A DNA stretch of 64,000 bases, taken from assembly GCA_905181875.1 (NCBI GenBank), contig CAJIZH010000003.1:310001-374000 (forward strand). Reading direction: 5' to 3'. Of this stretch, positions 55,730-64,000 are shown one piece after another (positions within the stretch are counted from its first letter, which is position 1; the number at the start of each line of letters is the position of its first letter). Under the pieces are notes generated by a model. It was given only the letters and a program-made list of their open reading frames with translations. It made no database searches and was not told the origin of the DNA. Source of the DNA: Flavobacteriales bacterium UBA6770 (GTDB lineage: Bacteria; Bacteroidota; Bacteroidia; Flavobacteriales_G; Salibacteraceae). Position numbers and translations under genes: made by a program.

Positions 55730-58700
55730 ATGAAATATTTAGTCCTAATAGTATTATCATTTTTTCTGTCTAATTCTGCCTTCTCAGGCAAAGAGAAAGA
55801 AATCACCGAAAAGAAAGACGATTCGAAACTCAACAGTGGAGCTCTTTCTTCTTTTAAATTCAGAGCAGTTGGTCCAGCATTAACTTCAGGCAGAGTTGCT
55901 GATATTGCAATAAACGAAAAAATACCAGGCACTTATTACGTCGCTTCTGCGTCAGGTGGTGTTTGGAAAACTAAAAACTGGGGAACTACTTACGAACCGA
56001 TTTTTGATGGCGAAGGCTCCTACTCTATTGGTTGTATTGCCATTGACCCTAATAATCCCCATACGATTTGGGTGGGTACAGGTGAAAACAACAACCAACG
56101 TTCGGTAGCTTATGGCGATGGTCTATACAAATCTATGGACGATGGGAAGTCATGGAAAAATGTAGGACTTAAAAATTCAGAGCATATTGGAATGATTAAA
56201 GTTGATCCTAGAAACTCAAATCGTGTTTTTGTCGCAGCTTATGGACCTCTTTGGAGTGCTGGTGGTGATCGTGGACTGTATCTAACAGAAGACGGTGGGG
56301 ATACTTGGAACAATATTTTAGAAATTAGTGAGCATACTGGATTTAATGAAATTCATTTTGACCCTAGAAATGCAGATGTGATATACGCAACGGCTCACCA
56401 GCGCAGAAGACATGTCTTTACCTATATCAGCGGCGGTCCAGAATCGGCAGTTTACAAATCAACAGATGGTGGAAAAACATTCAATAAATTAGAAAATGGT
56501 TTACCTAAAGGCGACTTAGGTAGAATCGCCTTGGCGATTGAACCTCAAAATCCAGATATTTTATATGCTATGGTAGAAGCTACGGAAGAAACACAAGGTT
56601 TTTATCGTTCTGAAAATCGTGGAGCTAGCTGGAAAAAAGTAAATAAATATGCTTCAAGCGGAAACTATTATGTCGAATTGGTTTGTGACCCACATGTTGA
56701 AGGAAGAATTTATAGCATGGATACTTGGGCTCAGTTTTCGAACGATGGCGGAGTAACTTGGAATAAGCTTGGCGAAAAAAGCAAACATGTAGATAATCAC
56801 TGCATGTGGATTAATCCTAAAAACAAAAATCATTATTTGATGGGATGCGATGGCGGAATCTATGAAAGTTTTGATGCTGCTTCCACATGGCAATTCAAAC
56901 CCAATTTACCGATCACCCAATTTTATAAAGTAGCATTAGATAACGCTGAACCGTTCTATAATATCGCAGGTGGAACTCAGGATAATTTCTCTTTGATGGG
57001 CCCTTCTAAAACTAATGACAAACGAGGAATTGTAAATTCGGATTGGTTTGTTACCAAAGGTGGAGACGGATTTGAATCTGCTATTGATCCTACTGATCCA
57101 AATATTGTATATGCTCAAAGTCAGTATGGCTATTTAGTTCGTTACGATAAAGCATCTGGAGAAACCGTTGATATTAAACCTCAGCCTAAAAAGGATGAAG
57201 CAGCTTTCAGATGGAACTGGGACGCACCTCTTATCATTTCACCACACAACCATAAGCGTCTATATTTTGCTGCAAACAAAGTATTCCAATCGAATGATCA
57301 AGGAAACACCTGGAAGACTATTAGTGGTGACTTAACACGTCAAATAGACCGCAATACTTTGCCTGTTATGGGAAAGGTATGGAGTATGGACGCTGTTGCT
57401 AAAAATAAATCGACGACCATTTATGGGAACATTATTGCCATTTCAGAATCGCCAAAACTTGAAAACTTACTTTATGTAGGAACTGATGACGGATTGATTC
57501 AAATTACAACTGACGCTGGTAGCACTTGGAAAAAAATTGAATCGATTGCGGGAGTTCCTTCTAAAACTTATGTGAATATGTTACTGGCCTCTCAGCACAG
57601 TGAAAATACGGCTTATGTAGTATTCAATAATCACAAGAATGGCGACTTCAAGCCTTATGTTTATCGTTCTAGAGACAAGGGAGCTACGTGGACTTCAATC
57701 ATTGGCAACTTACCCGAAAGAGGCTCTGTTTATTGTATCGCTGAAGATCATGTCGATCCTAATTTATTGTTTGTAGGTACTGAATTTGGTGTTTTTGTAA
57801 CGGTTGATGGTGGAGCCAAGTGGACTCAATTGAAAACTGGACTTCCTACAGTTGCTGTGCGGGATATGGAGATTCAAAAACGTGAAAACGATTTAGTGTT
57901 AGCCACATTTGGTAGAGGGTTTTATGTTCTTGACAACTACGCTCCATTAAGAGAAATCAAGGAAGAAGTATTAGCAAGTGAGATAGCAAAAATCTTTGCT
58001 ATTAAAGATGCTGAAATGTACTTAGAAGGTTCGAAACTTGGACGCAGAGGAAAGACCTTTCAGGGTGAATCGTACTTCACGACTCCCAATCCTGCAATTG
58101 GAGCTGAGATTAGGTACTTCGTTAAAGAAGCACCAAAGTCTTTGAAAGCAAAACGTTTAGAAACAGAAAAAAAACAAGCGAAAAACAATGCCGATATAGC
58201 CTATCCAAGTTTCGATGATATGCGAGCCGAGGACAATGAAAACGATCCTTACTATTTATTTGAAATTAGCGATAATTCAGGAAACGTATTGCGAAGATTA
58301 AAACAACCTGCAGTTTCGGGAATAAACTCCGTGCTATGGGATTTACGTTACGAATCCCAGTCGCCGATTAGCTTAACATCTAAAGAACCAAAAAACATCT
58401 ATCAAGGTTATGACTTTGGTCGCATGGCTTTACCCGGAAAATACTCTGTTAAGGCTTTTCAGGTAGTGAGAGGAGAAATAACTGAATTAGCTGGTCCTCA
58501 AGAGTTTTCACTTAAGTTTTTGGAAATTAACAAACAAATGGGATATGACAGAAGTGGAATTGAAAAATTTGCTCAAGAAGTAGCAAATGCAAGAAACCAA
58601 TTAGGGAAAATGAACAAGGTAAATAGCGATTTTAGCAAAAGAGTTAAGTATTTACACCAAGCTGTAATTGCTACACCAAAAGCGGATATAACGTTGATTG

Positions 58701-59014
58701 AAAATCTAACACAAATTGACAATCAATTAAACAACTTAAGCATAATGCTTTATGGCGATAACAGTGTTTCTAAACATGAATTTGAAACTGCTCCTTCAAT
58801 AAACAACAGATTAGGAACCGTTGTCTATTACCTATGGAGAACTACCTCTAATCCTACTTCAACTCAACGAGAACAAGTCACTATCGCTAAAGAAGGTTTG
58901 ACTTTTGTGCAAGATGAACTGGAGTCAATAAAAACTCAACTAATTGACATTCAAAATCAATTGAAGGCGGCTGGGGTTAGTTATACTCCAGGTTGGTTAC
59001 CTGATGTAGAATAA
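55730..59014 (+). CDS. BNR/Vps10-like repeat protein (glycosyl-hydrolase-like)
   Basis: 1094 residues with signal peptide MKYLVLIVLSFFLSNSAFSG. At least nine Asp-box motifs fill residues about 90-680: SMDDGKSWKN, TEDGGDTWNN, STDGGKTFNK, SENRGASWKK, SNDGGVTWNK, SNDQGNTWKT, TTDAGSTWKK, SRDKGATWTS, TVDGGAKWTQ. They indicate one or two large beta-propellers of the sortilin/sialidase type. The C-terminal 350 residues include a FlgD-like strand set (ISDNSGNVLRRLKQPAVSGINSVLWDLRY) and helical sequence. There is no T9SS tail; it ends YTPGWLPDVE. Proteins like this are often annotated glycosyl hydrolase without proof. A lipoprotein gene follows at 7 bases. Confidence 0.85.
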   Translation: MKYLVLIVLSFFLSNSAFSGKEKEITEKKDDSKLNSGALSSFKFRAVGPALTSGRVADIAINEKIPGTYYVASASGGVWKTKNWGTTYEPIFDGEGSYSIGCIAIDPNNPHTIWVGTGENNNQRSVAYGDGLYKSMDDGKSWKNVGLKNSEHIGMIKVDPRNSNRVFVAAYGPLWSAGGDRGLYLTEDGGDTWNNILEISEHTGFNEIHFDPRNADVIYATAHQRRRHVFTYISGGPESAVYKSTDGGKTFNKLENGLPKGDLGRIALAIEPQNPDILYAMVEATEETQGFYRSENRGASWKKVNKYASSGNYYVELVCDPHVEGRIYSMDTWAQFSNDGGVTWNKLGEKSKHVDNHCMWINPKNKNHYLMGCDGGIYESFDAASTWQFKPNLPITQFYKVALDNAEPFYNIAGGTQDNFSLMGPSKTNDKRGIVNSDWFVTKGGDGFESAIDPTDPNIVYAQSQYGYLVRYDKASGETVDIKPQPKKDEAAFRWNWDAPLIISPHNHKRLYFAANKVFQSNDQGNTWKTISGDLTRQIDRNTLPVMGKVWSMDAVAKNKSTTIYGNIIAISESPKLENLLYVGTDDGLIQITTDAGSTWKKIESIAGVPSKTYVNMLLASQHSENTAYVVFNNHKNGDFKPYVYRSRDKGATWTSIIGNLPERGSVYCIAEDHVDPNLLFVGTEFGVFVTVDGGAKWTQLKTGLPTVAVRDMEIQKRENDLVLATFGRGFYVLDNYAPLREIKEEVLASEIAKIFAIKDAEMYLEGSKLGRRGKTFQGESYFTTPNPAIGAEIRYFVKEAPKSLKAKRLETEKKQAKNNADIAYPSFDDMRAEDNENDPYYLFEISDNSGNVLRRLKQPAVSGINSVLWDLRYESQSPISLTSKEPKNIYQGYDFGRMALPGKYSVKAFQVVRGEITELAGPQEFSLKFLEINKQMGYDRSGIEKFAQEVANARNQLGKMNKVNSDFSKRVKYLHQAVIATPKADITLIENLTQIDNQLNNLSIMLYGDNSVSKHEFETAPSINNRLGTVVYYLWRTTSNPTSTQREQVTIAKEGLTFVQDELESIKTQLIDIQNQLKAAGVSYTPGWLPDVE

Positions 59015-59021
59015 TTGTAAA

Positions 59022-60401
59022 ATGAAAAATATCACCAAATCAGTTCTGGTTCTTATTGTATTTATAAATATTGCGTGCAATAAAGAGACAGCAGATTATA
59101 GTCAAAGGTTAGTGGCCCAAAATGAAGCCGATATTGAAACTGGCTTGCCTCCGATAATAAACTTTGAAAGGTCTTGCAACCCCAAAGAACTTATCCGAAA
59201 TAACTCTACTATTGAGGGATACACAGATAAACAAAGCTATGCAGTTGGGGAGAGAGTCTTTTTTTACATCCATAGTAGAACCCCTTCTTATTCATTTGAG
59301 TTATATCGTTTTGGTCAAAACCAACAATTAATTTATTCGGAAAACCGGAATGATGGTGCAATTCAAAACTACCTATGCTACTCCTATTCACATGGTTGCG
59401 ACTGGAGTTCAACTTTCAATTACGCGCTCTCGGGAAGTCTTCGAACTGGATATTATAGCGCTAAAATTGAAAATGAAAACGGTTCTTCTTGGATTACATT
59501 TATTGTAAAACCTTTTTCAAAAACGAGTGATATTGCTTTAATCGCATCAACATTTACCTGGTGTGCATATAATGATTGGGGTGGTGGATCCTTCTATACT
59601 AACAGAATTGAAGAGGAGTCTCCCGTTTCCGAAAACCTAGCTTTTCTTAGACCAAACCCATCGGCAAGTCCTTTCGAAAACTCTCATTTAACTGGTTCTG
59701 AGCTTCATTTGGTAAAGTGGTTAGAACAAAACAACTATGCATATGACCAATTTTCAGATGTTGATTTACACGAATCGCCAGATGATATAAAAAAGTACAA
59801 AACGATTATAATTCAAACACATCCAGAATATTATTCACAAGAAATGTACAGCGCTCTTTTAGAATATATAAACGAAGGTGGACATTTAATGTATTTGGGT
59901 GCAAATGGAATTTACTCTAAGGTTGTTTTTAACCCTCTCTTGAAAATTCTAGAAACTCGAAAGACTGGAGGAACTCATTTTTATGAAGAAAGCCAAGGTG
60001 GACTTTGGCGAGACTTGGAACTTCACGAATCATCCCTGATCGGAGTTCAATACGACAGAAGAGGCTACAACACCTATAGGCCATACAAGGTAAAAAATGC
60101 TTCACATTGGGTATATTCGAATACTAACCTTAAAAACGATGATACGTTTGGAGAGTCTTGCGGAAGAGACGGTGCATCTGGCCATGAAACTGATAAAATC
60201 ACAAACTTTTCACCCACAAATATTATTCATTTAGCTAAAGGCACAAATTCTGATAATGGCGGTGCAGATATGATATACTATGAAAATAACAATGGCGGTA
60301 AAGTTTTTTCAGTAGGATCTATTACTTACACTTCATGTATTAATGATGATCCAGTAATATCTCAAATTACTGAAAATGTTTTAAACGAGTTTCTTAAATA
60401 A
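59022..60401 (+). CDS. Lipoprotein with N,N-dimethylformamidase-beta-like domain
   Basis: A 459-residue lipoprotein (MKNITKSVLVLIVFINIAC, Cys at 19). After an Ig-like segment (GYTDKQSYAVGERVFFYIHS, TGYYSAKIENENGSSWITFIVKP) it has STFTWCAYNDWGGGSFYT, the hallmark of the dimethylformamidase beta-subunit-like family. YKTIIIQTHPEYYSQEMYSALLEYINEGGHLMYLGANG and a terminal GGKVFSVGSI follow. True DMFase hydrolyses dimethylformamide, but the family is broad and the true substrate here is unknown. It lies 7 bases behind the BNR-repeat gene, so both are likely co-expressed at the cell envelope. Its stop overlaps the SDR gene by 8 bases. Confidence 0.8.
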   Translation: MKNITKSVLVLIVFINIACNKETADYSQRLVAQNEADIETGLPPIINFERSCNPKELIRNNSTIEGYTDKQSYAVGERVFFYIHSRTPSYSFELYRFGQNQQLIYSENRNDGAIQNYLCYSYSHGCDWSSTFNYALSGSLRTGYYSAKIENENGSSWITFIVKPFSKTSDIALIASTFTWCAYNDWGGGSFYTNRIEEESPVSENLAFLRPNPSASPFENSHLTGSELHLVKWLEQNNYAYDQFSDVDLHESPDDIKKYKTIIIQTHPEYYSQEMYSALLEYINEGGHLMYLGANGIYSKVVFNPLLKILETRKTGGTHFYEESQGGLWRDLELHESSLIGVQYDRRGYNTYRPYKVKNASHWVYSNTNLKNDDTFGESCGRDGASGHETDKITNFSPTNIIHLAKGTNSDNGGADMIYYENNNGGKVFSVGSITYTSCINDDPVISQITENVLNEFLK

Positions 60402-61209
60402 AGAAATCCGGCAGCAGTTCATTACCTAGAAATGCTTGATATTGATCAAAGTCTGTTACTCCAGCTTCTGAAAGCACCTCTTCATCAATAAAATAATTTC
60501 CAGAGGTAACTTTGCTTTGTTTGCTCAAAATCTCAAACGCCGCATCAGCGACTATTTGAGGCGTTCTAGATCGTTTTATAACTTCCTCTCCTCCCAATAA
60601 GTTTCGGACTGCAGCAGTGGCGATAACTGTCTTAGGCCAAAGCGCATTTACACCTATTCCCAATGGCTTTAGCTCTTCCGCCAATCCTAACACACACAAA
60701 CTCATTCCGTATTTAGCAATTGAATATCCTAAATGAGGTCCAAACCATTTGGGTTCAAAATTCAAAGGTGGACTTAGGTTTAAAATATGTGGATTGTTTG
60801 CCCCTTTAAGGTATGGAATCGCAATTTTACTAGTCACATAGGTTCCTCTCACATTGACCTGATGCATTAAATCAAAACGCTTCATATCTAAGTGCTGAGC
60901 ATCACTAAGATTAATAGCACTGGCATTATTAATTACGATATCAATTCCCCCAAAATGATCAGCAGCTTTTTTCATCGCCAATTCCACTTGATCTTCATAC
61001 CGCACATCCATTTCTATAGCTAAGCCGCCACCACCAGCATCTTTCATTTCTTGAGCACTAGTATGTATAGTCCCCTCTAGTTTGGGATGTGGTTCTGTTG
61101 ATTTACCGGTTACAACAATATTGGCTCCCGCTTCAGCCAATTTCAATCCTATTGCTTTACCGATTCCACGAGAAGCACCTGTAATAAAGACTGTCTTGTT
61201 TTTGAACAT
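60394..61209 (-). CDS. SDR-family NAD(P)-dependent oxidoreductase (HSDL2-like)
   Basis: A 271-residue short-chain dehydrogenase. It shows the cofactor motif TGASRGIG, NNAS (in VINNASAINLSD), the catalytic Ser in LNLSPPLNF and the YxxxK pair in GYSIAKYGMSLCVLGLAEEL. The SPPL sequence with the aromatic acceptor loop and NALWPKTVIATAA places it with the HSDL2-like subgroup, often of unknown lipid or terpenoid substrates. The start MFKNKTVFITGASRGIG is standard. It is monocistronic and its stop overlaps the convergent lipoprotein gene. Confidence 0.92.
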   Translation of the reverse strand: MFKNKTVFITGASRGIGKAIGLKLAEAGANIVVTGKSTEPHPKLEGTIHTSAQEMKDAGGGGLAIEMDVRYEDQVELAMKKAADHFGGIDIVINNASAINLSDAQHLDMKRFDLMHQVNVRGTYVTSKIAIPYLKGANNPHILNLSPPLNFEPKWFGPHLGYSIAKYGMSLCVLGLAEELKPLGIGVNALWPKTVIATAAVRNLLGGEEVIKRSRTPQIVADAAFEILSKQSKVTSGNYFIDEEVLSEAGVTDFDQYQAFLGNELLPDFFI

Positions 61210-61286
61210 GATTTTAGGTTTTAAAATTTAAAAGTACAGCTATTAAAAAATAAAGATTGGTAAATTTTTGGCTCTTTTTTTGAATT

Positions 61287-61513
61287 ATGAAAATTGATTT
61301 CTATACTATTGGTCACGGAGTGCTATGCGCTTTGCTTTCAAAAACCATTAATTCTGAAAGAATCAAGTCAAGAAAAAGCAATTGGATTTATGATACATTG
61401 CTTGAAAATTTTACTTTATCCCAGATCTTAAAAACTAAAACGCTAAGTGGGAAGAATACTCCTTAAGCGAAAATTATATTTCTATTTTCTGGAAAGAAGT
61501 TGCCAAACCTTAA
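61287..61513 (+). pseudogene. Remnant of an unidentified gene (frame-broken)
   Basis: An ATG at 61287 opens a 59-codon frame beginning MKIDFYTIGHGVLCALLSK, which recalls the YTIGHS start of DUF488 proteins but lacks the rest of that family. It stops at 61464-61466. From 61445 another frame reads KWEEYSLSENYISIFWKEVAKP and stops at 61511-61513. Its composition looks coding. The two together suggest a shortened, frameshifted gene in an otherwise gene-free 372-base interval, but neither part is recognised. Confidence 0.3.
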
Positions 61514-61525
61514 TTTTAAATCCAT

Positions 61526-61561
61526 AAAAAAAGCCGTATCCAAACAAATGAATACGGCTTT
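61526..61561 (-). terminator. Rho-independent terminator of typA
   Basis: AAAGCCGTAT and ATACGGCTTT form a perfect 10-bp stem with a 12-base loop, followed on the minus strand by a T-run. It starts 21 bases after the typA stop. Confidence 0.87.
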
Positions 61562-61581
61562 AATAAAATTTCAGACTAACC

Positions 61582-63375
61582 TTAGTTATTCTTTCTTCTT
61601 TCGTTTTCTTTCAATTTTATTTTACGCATTCTGATACTCTTTGGAGTAAACTCAACGTATTCATCTTTTTGAATGTATTCCAATGTTTCTTCTAGAGAAA
61701 AAATAATTGGAGGAGCCAAACGAACTTTATCATCAGTACTCTGAGTACGCATGTTCGTTAACTTTTTAGTTTTCGTAATATTGATAGTTAAATCAGTTGC
61801 ACGAATGTGCTCTCCTAAAATTTGACCTTCGTAAATCTCAGTTCCTGGAGCAATATAGAACTTACCTCTATCTTGTAATTTATCCAAAGCAAAAGGAATA
61901 GCCATTCCAGTTTCTAAAGCAATCAAAGTACCGTTCTTACGAGTTGGAATATCTCCTTTCCATGCTTCATAACCTGTAAAACGGTGCGCCATAATAGCCT
62001 CACCAGCACTCACGTTAAGAATACTTGTTCTAAGTCCAATAATTCCTCTTGAAGGAATATTGAATTCCAAATGAATCAAATCACCTTTCGGCTCCATGAT
62101 TACCATTTCACCTTTACGTTGATTTACCAACTCAATAACCTTTCCTGAACTTGCCTCTGGAACGTCAATGGTCATTAATTCCATTGGCTCAGATTTTTTT
62201 CCGTCAATTTCCTTTATGATTACTTGAGGTTGCCCTACCTGTAACTCGTAACCTTCTCTTCGCATGGTTTCAATCAATACACTCAAGTGCATAATTCCAC
62301 GTCCATAAACCATCAACTGATCTGGAGAAGAAGTATCCTCAACCTTAAGTGCTAAATTCTTTTCCATTTCTTTCATCAATCGATCTCTCAAATGACGAGA
62401 AGTAACAAAATCTCCTTCCTTACCAAAGAATGGTGAATTATTAATGGTGAACATCATGCTCATTGTAGGCTCATCAATGCTCATAGCTTTCATTCCTTCT
62501 GGTGCCTCAAAATCAGCAATAGTATCACCAATTTCAAATTCAGGAATTCCTGTTAAAGCACATAAATCTCCTGCAGGAACTTCAGTTACTTTCTTACGAG
62601 ATAATCCATCAAAAGTAAAAAGCTCTTTAGTTCTTGATTTTATGATACTACCATCACGCTTAACCAAACTAACTGGCATGTTTTCTTTCATAGTGCCACG
62701 AGAAACTCTACCAATTGCTATTCTACCTACATAAGAAGAATAATCAATAGTAGTAATCTGCATTTGAAGCGTACCTGGCGCTATTTCTGGAACTGGAACT
62801 TTATCCAGAATCATATCTAATAATGGCTCAATGTTATCTGTTTTATCTGAAGGATCTAAACTCATCCATTCATCCTTTGCAGAACCATAAACACTAGAGA
62901 AATCTAATTGTTCTTCTGTAGCATCTAAGTTGAACATCAAATCAAAAACCATTTCATGAACTTCTTCAGGTCTACAATTTGGCTTGTCCACTTTGTTTAT
63001 TACCACGATTGGCTTCAATCCTAATTCTAGAGATTTAGAAAGCACATAACGCGTTTGAGGCATAGGGCCTTCAAAAGCATCTACCAATAAAAGCACACCA
63101 TCGGCCATGTTCAATACACGCTCTACCTCACCACCAAAATCGGCGTGACCAGGAGTATCAATAATATTGATTTTAGTTCCTTTATAAGTTACCGAAACAT
63201 TTTTTGAGAAAATGGTAATTCCACGTTCTCTTTCTTGATCGTTGCTATCTAAAATTAAGTCTCCTGTTTCTTGATTCTCTCTAAAGAGTTCACAGTGGTG
63301 GAGTATTTTATCAACAAGTGTCGTTTTTCCGTGATCAACGTGGGCGATAATTGCCACATTTCTAATTGCTTCCAT
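61582..63375 (-). CDS. typA: Translational GTPase TypA/BipA
   Basis: Ribosome-associated GTPase of the EF-G-like family, involved in ribosome assembly and stress adaptation. The 597 residues show AHVDHGKTTLVDKIL (G1), the switch I RERGITI, DTPGHADFGGEVER (G3), NKVDKPNCRPEEV (G4), domain II, GRGIMHLSVLIETMRREGYELQVGQPQVI and PSRGIIGLRTSILNVSAGEAIMAHRF, and the TypA-specific C-terminal domain ending in a basic RKIKLKENERRKNN. Intact and of normal length. It has a TACTTTTG promoter box 18 bases upstream and a strong terminator downstream. Confidence 0.96.
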   Translation of the reverse strand: MEAIRNVAIIAHVDHGKTTLVDKILHHCELFRENQETGDLILDSNDQERERGITIFSKNVSVTYKGTKINIIDTPGHADFGGEVERVLNMADGVLLLVDAFEGPMPQTRYVLSKSLELGLKPIVVINKVDKPNCRPEEVHEMVFDLMFNLDATEEQLDFSSVYGSAKDEWMSLDPSDKTDNIEPLLDMILDKVPVPEIAPGTLQMQITTIDYSSYVGRIAIGRVSRGTMKENMPVSLVKRDGSIIKSRTKELFTFDGLSRKKVTEVPAGDLCALTGIPEFEIGDTIADFEAPEGMKAMSIDEPTMSMMFTINNSPFFGKEGDFVTSRHLRDRLMKEMEKNLALKVEDTSSPDQLMVYGRGIMHLSVLIETMRREGYELQVGQPQVIIKEIDGKKSEPMELMTIDVPEASSGKVIELVNQRKGEMVIMEPKGDLIHLEFNIPSRGIIGLRTSILNVSAGEAIMAHRFTGYEAWKGDIPTRKNGTLIALETGMAIPFALDKLQDRGKFYIAPGTEIYEGQILGEHIRATDLTINITKTKKLTNMRTQSTDDKVRLAPPIIFSLEETLEYIQKDEYVEFTPKSIRMRKIKLKENERRKNN

Positions 63376-63392
63376 CTTTCTAAAATTGGCTG

Positions 63393-63400
63393 CAAAAGTA
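63393..63400 (-). promoter_or_regulatory. Putative typA promoter -7 box
   Basis: Minus-strand TACTTTTG matches TAnnTTTG exactly and lies 18 bases before the typA ATG. A TTG lies 23 bases further upstream, slightly beyond the usual spacing. Confidence 0.5.
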
Positions 63401-63488
63401 GCCTTTATCTATACGTTAAAAATCAAAAAGAAGGAATTAAATAATGGAACTAATTTTTAGTTTGATTTGTCTTAAAGAAAAACTGTAA

Positions 63489-63872
63489 ATGACTAGAGAT
63501 TCAGACCTTGTAAAGCTTCGCCCGATAGTTAATTTTAATTCTGATAATTTGAAAAAAGCCGAGTCTTTTCAGAATAAAACCCTTAGACCAATTTTAAAAT
63601 TTCAAAATCAATTTCTTCTATATAATTTTAAGAATTTTATAAAAACAAAAGAGCCGCTGTTTAATGCTTACAATGCACTGGAACAGAAAAAAATAATTAG
63701 AAAATCTGTGAAGGAAGATCAACGTTTAAAAAATCATCTACTTTCTTCGGTGATAGCTTACTTCACGATTGAAGAATTAGAATTTTATACTGAAAACTCG
63801 AAAGAAATTTCTAAACGGATAGCCAGTATGATTATACAGCGAGTGGAGGACCAAATCTCTACGTTATATTAG
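63489..63872 (+). CDS. Conserved small protein of unknown function (Flavobacteriia type)
   Basis: A 127-residue, highly charged, probably cytoplasmic protein. The run KAESFQNKTLRPILKFQNQFLL, then EDQRLKNHLLSSVIAYFTIEELEFYTENS and RIASMIIQRVEDQI, resembles a short conserved protein common in Flavobacteriia that is sometimes misannotated as glyoxalase. No glyoxalase motif is present. It is predicted to be mostly helical. It diverges from typA with 113 bases between and its stop overlaps that of the next minus-strand gene at 63869-63872. Confidence 0.75.
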   Translation: MTRDSDLVKLRPIVNFNSDNLKKAESFQNKTLRPILKFQNQFLLYNFKNFIKTKEPLFNAYNALEQKKIIRKSVKEDQRLKNHLLSSVIAYFTIEELEFYTENSKEISKRIASMIIQRVEDQISTLY

Positions 63873-64000
63873 AAGTAACTGAAAGATTCACTTTTTTCTG
63901 GGTTGGTAAAATAGTAATTAAGGAAAATTTGAGCCTCAGCACCACGGCGATTTGTCAACTTTGATATTGTTGCAAAATATCCTCCACCAATTTCAAAAAT
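63869..64000 (-). CDS. C-terminal end of an outer-membrane-type protein (5' end outside window)
   Basis: The frame runs in from the right edge for 43 residues and ends GAEAQIFLNYYFTNPEKSESFSYF before TAA at 63871-63869. Alternating hydrophobic and polar residues and a terminal Phe suit the last strands of an outer-membrane barrel. The family cannot be told from this part. Its stop overlaps the convergent small-protein gene. Confidence 0.55.
   Translation of the reverse strand: MFEIGGGYFATISKLTNRRGAEAQIFLNYYFTNPEKSESFSYF

Overview
The window reads as chromosomal DNA of a low-GC, probably marine member of the Bacteroidota, most likely Flavobacteriales or a close relative. The evidence is a SecD-SecF fusion, a type IX secretion (T9SS) cargo with a C-terminal sorting domain, a PorV-like barrel, a TonB-dependent receptor with a carboxypeptidase-like N-terminal domain, a bacterial GGGP synthase homologue, lipoproteins and Porin_10/DUF4421-type outer-membrane proteins. 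Recurrent TAnnTTTG promoter boxes and the absence of obvious Shine-Dalgarno sequences point the same way. I see no tRNA, rRNA, CRISPR array, prophage or intact insertion sequence. Finer placement is inference.

Layout. 1-500: end of a truncated outer-membrane protein and a patch of small palindromic and tandem repeats. 504-13733: purL; a polytopic membrane protein overlapping a YtcJ-like amidohydrolase that has lost metal ligands; acyl-CoA synthetase, a large M1 peptidase with a barrel-like tail and lpxH as an overlapping run; then gap. 13734-18904: a possible T9SS signal remnant, a T9SS-exported BNR-repeat protein, lipA and a small outer-membrane protein. 19006-26879: aconitase (one frameshift), a MacB-like permease, a DUF4421-like protein, dnaK (two frameshifts) and a lipoprotein. 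27003-31367: panB, an RluA-type pseudouridine synthase, an ECF sigma factor with a membrane partner carrying PKD and gliding-type C-terminal domains, and malate dehydrogenase. 31628-41249: secDF, tatA, a porin, a thiamine-phosphate-synthase-like gene (frameshifted), GGGP synthase, a phosphopantetheinyl transferase, ahcY, and a divergent pair of small exported proteins whose start codons are one base apart. 41437-50964: a probable three-gene operon of TonB-dependent receptor, 1508-residue secreted protein and PorV-like barrel. 51051-64000: greA, HIT protein, ruvC, a flippase-like membrane protein with a GT2 glycosyltransferase, a SPOR protein, a BNR-repeat protein with a DMFase-like lipoprotein, an SDR, a gene remnant, typA, a small conserved protein and the end of another outer-membrane protein.

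Most genes are housekeeping or envelope functions. Protein export runs through the window: SecDF and TatA move proteins across the inner membrane, and the PorV-like protein and T9SS signals imply export to the cell surface. The strongest candidates for something new are the receptor/secreted protein/PorV cassette, the sigma factor with its PKD-type partner, and the peptidase-barrel fusion. Four one-base indels in three conserved genes (aconitase, dnaK twice, thiE-like) look more like consensus errors than biology and should be settled before these genes are called broken.
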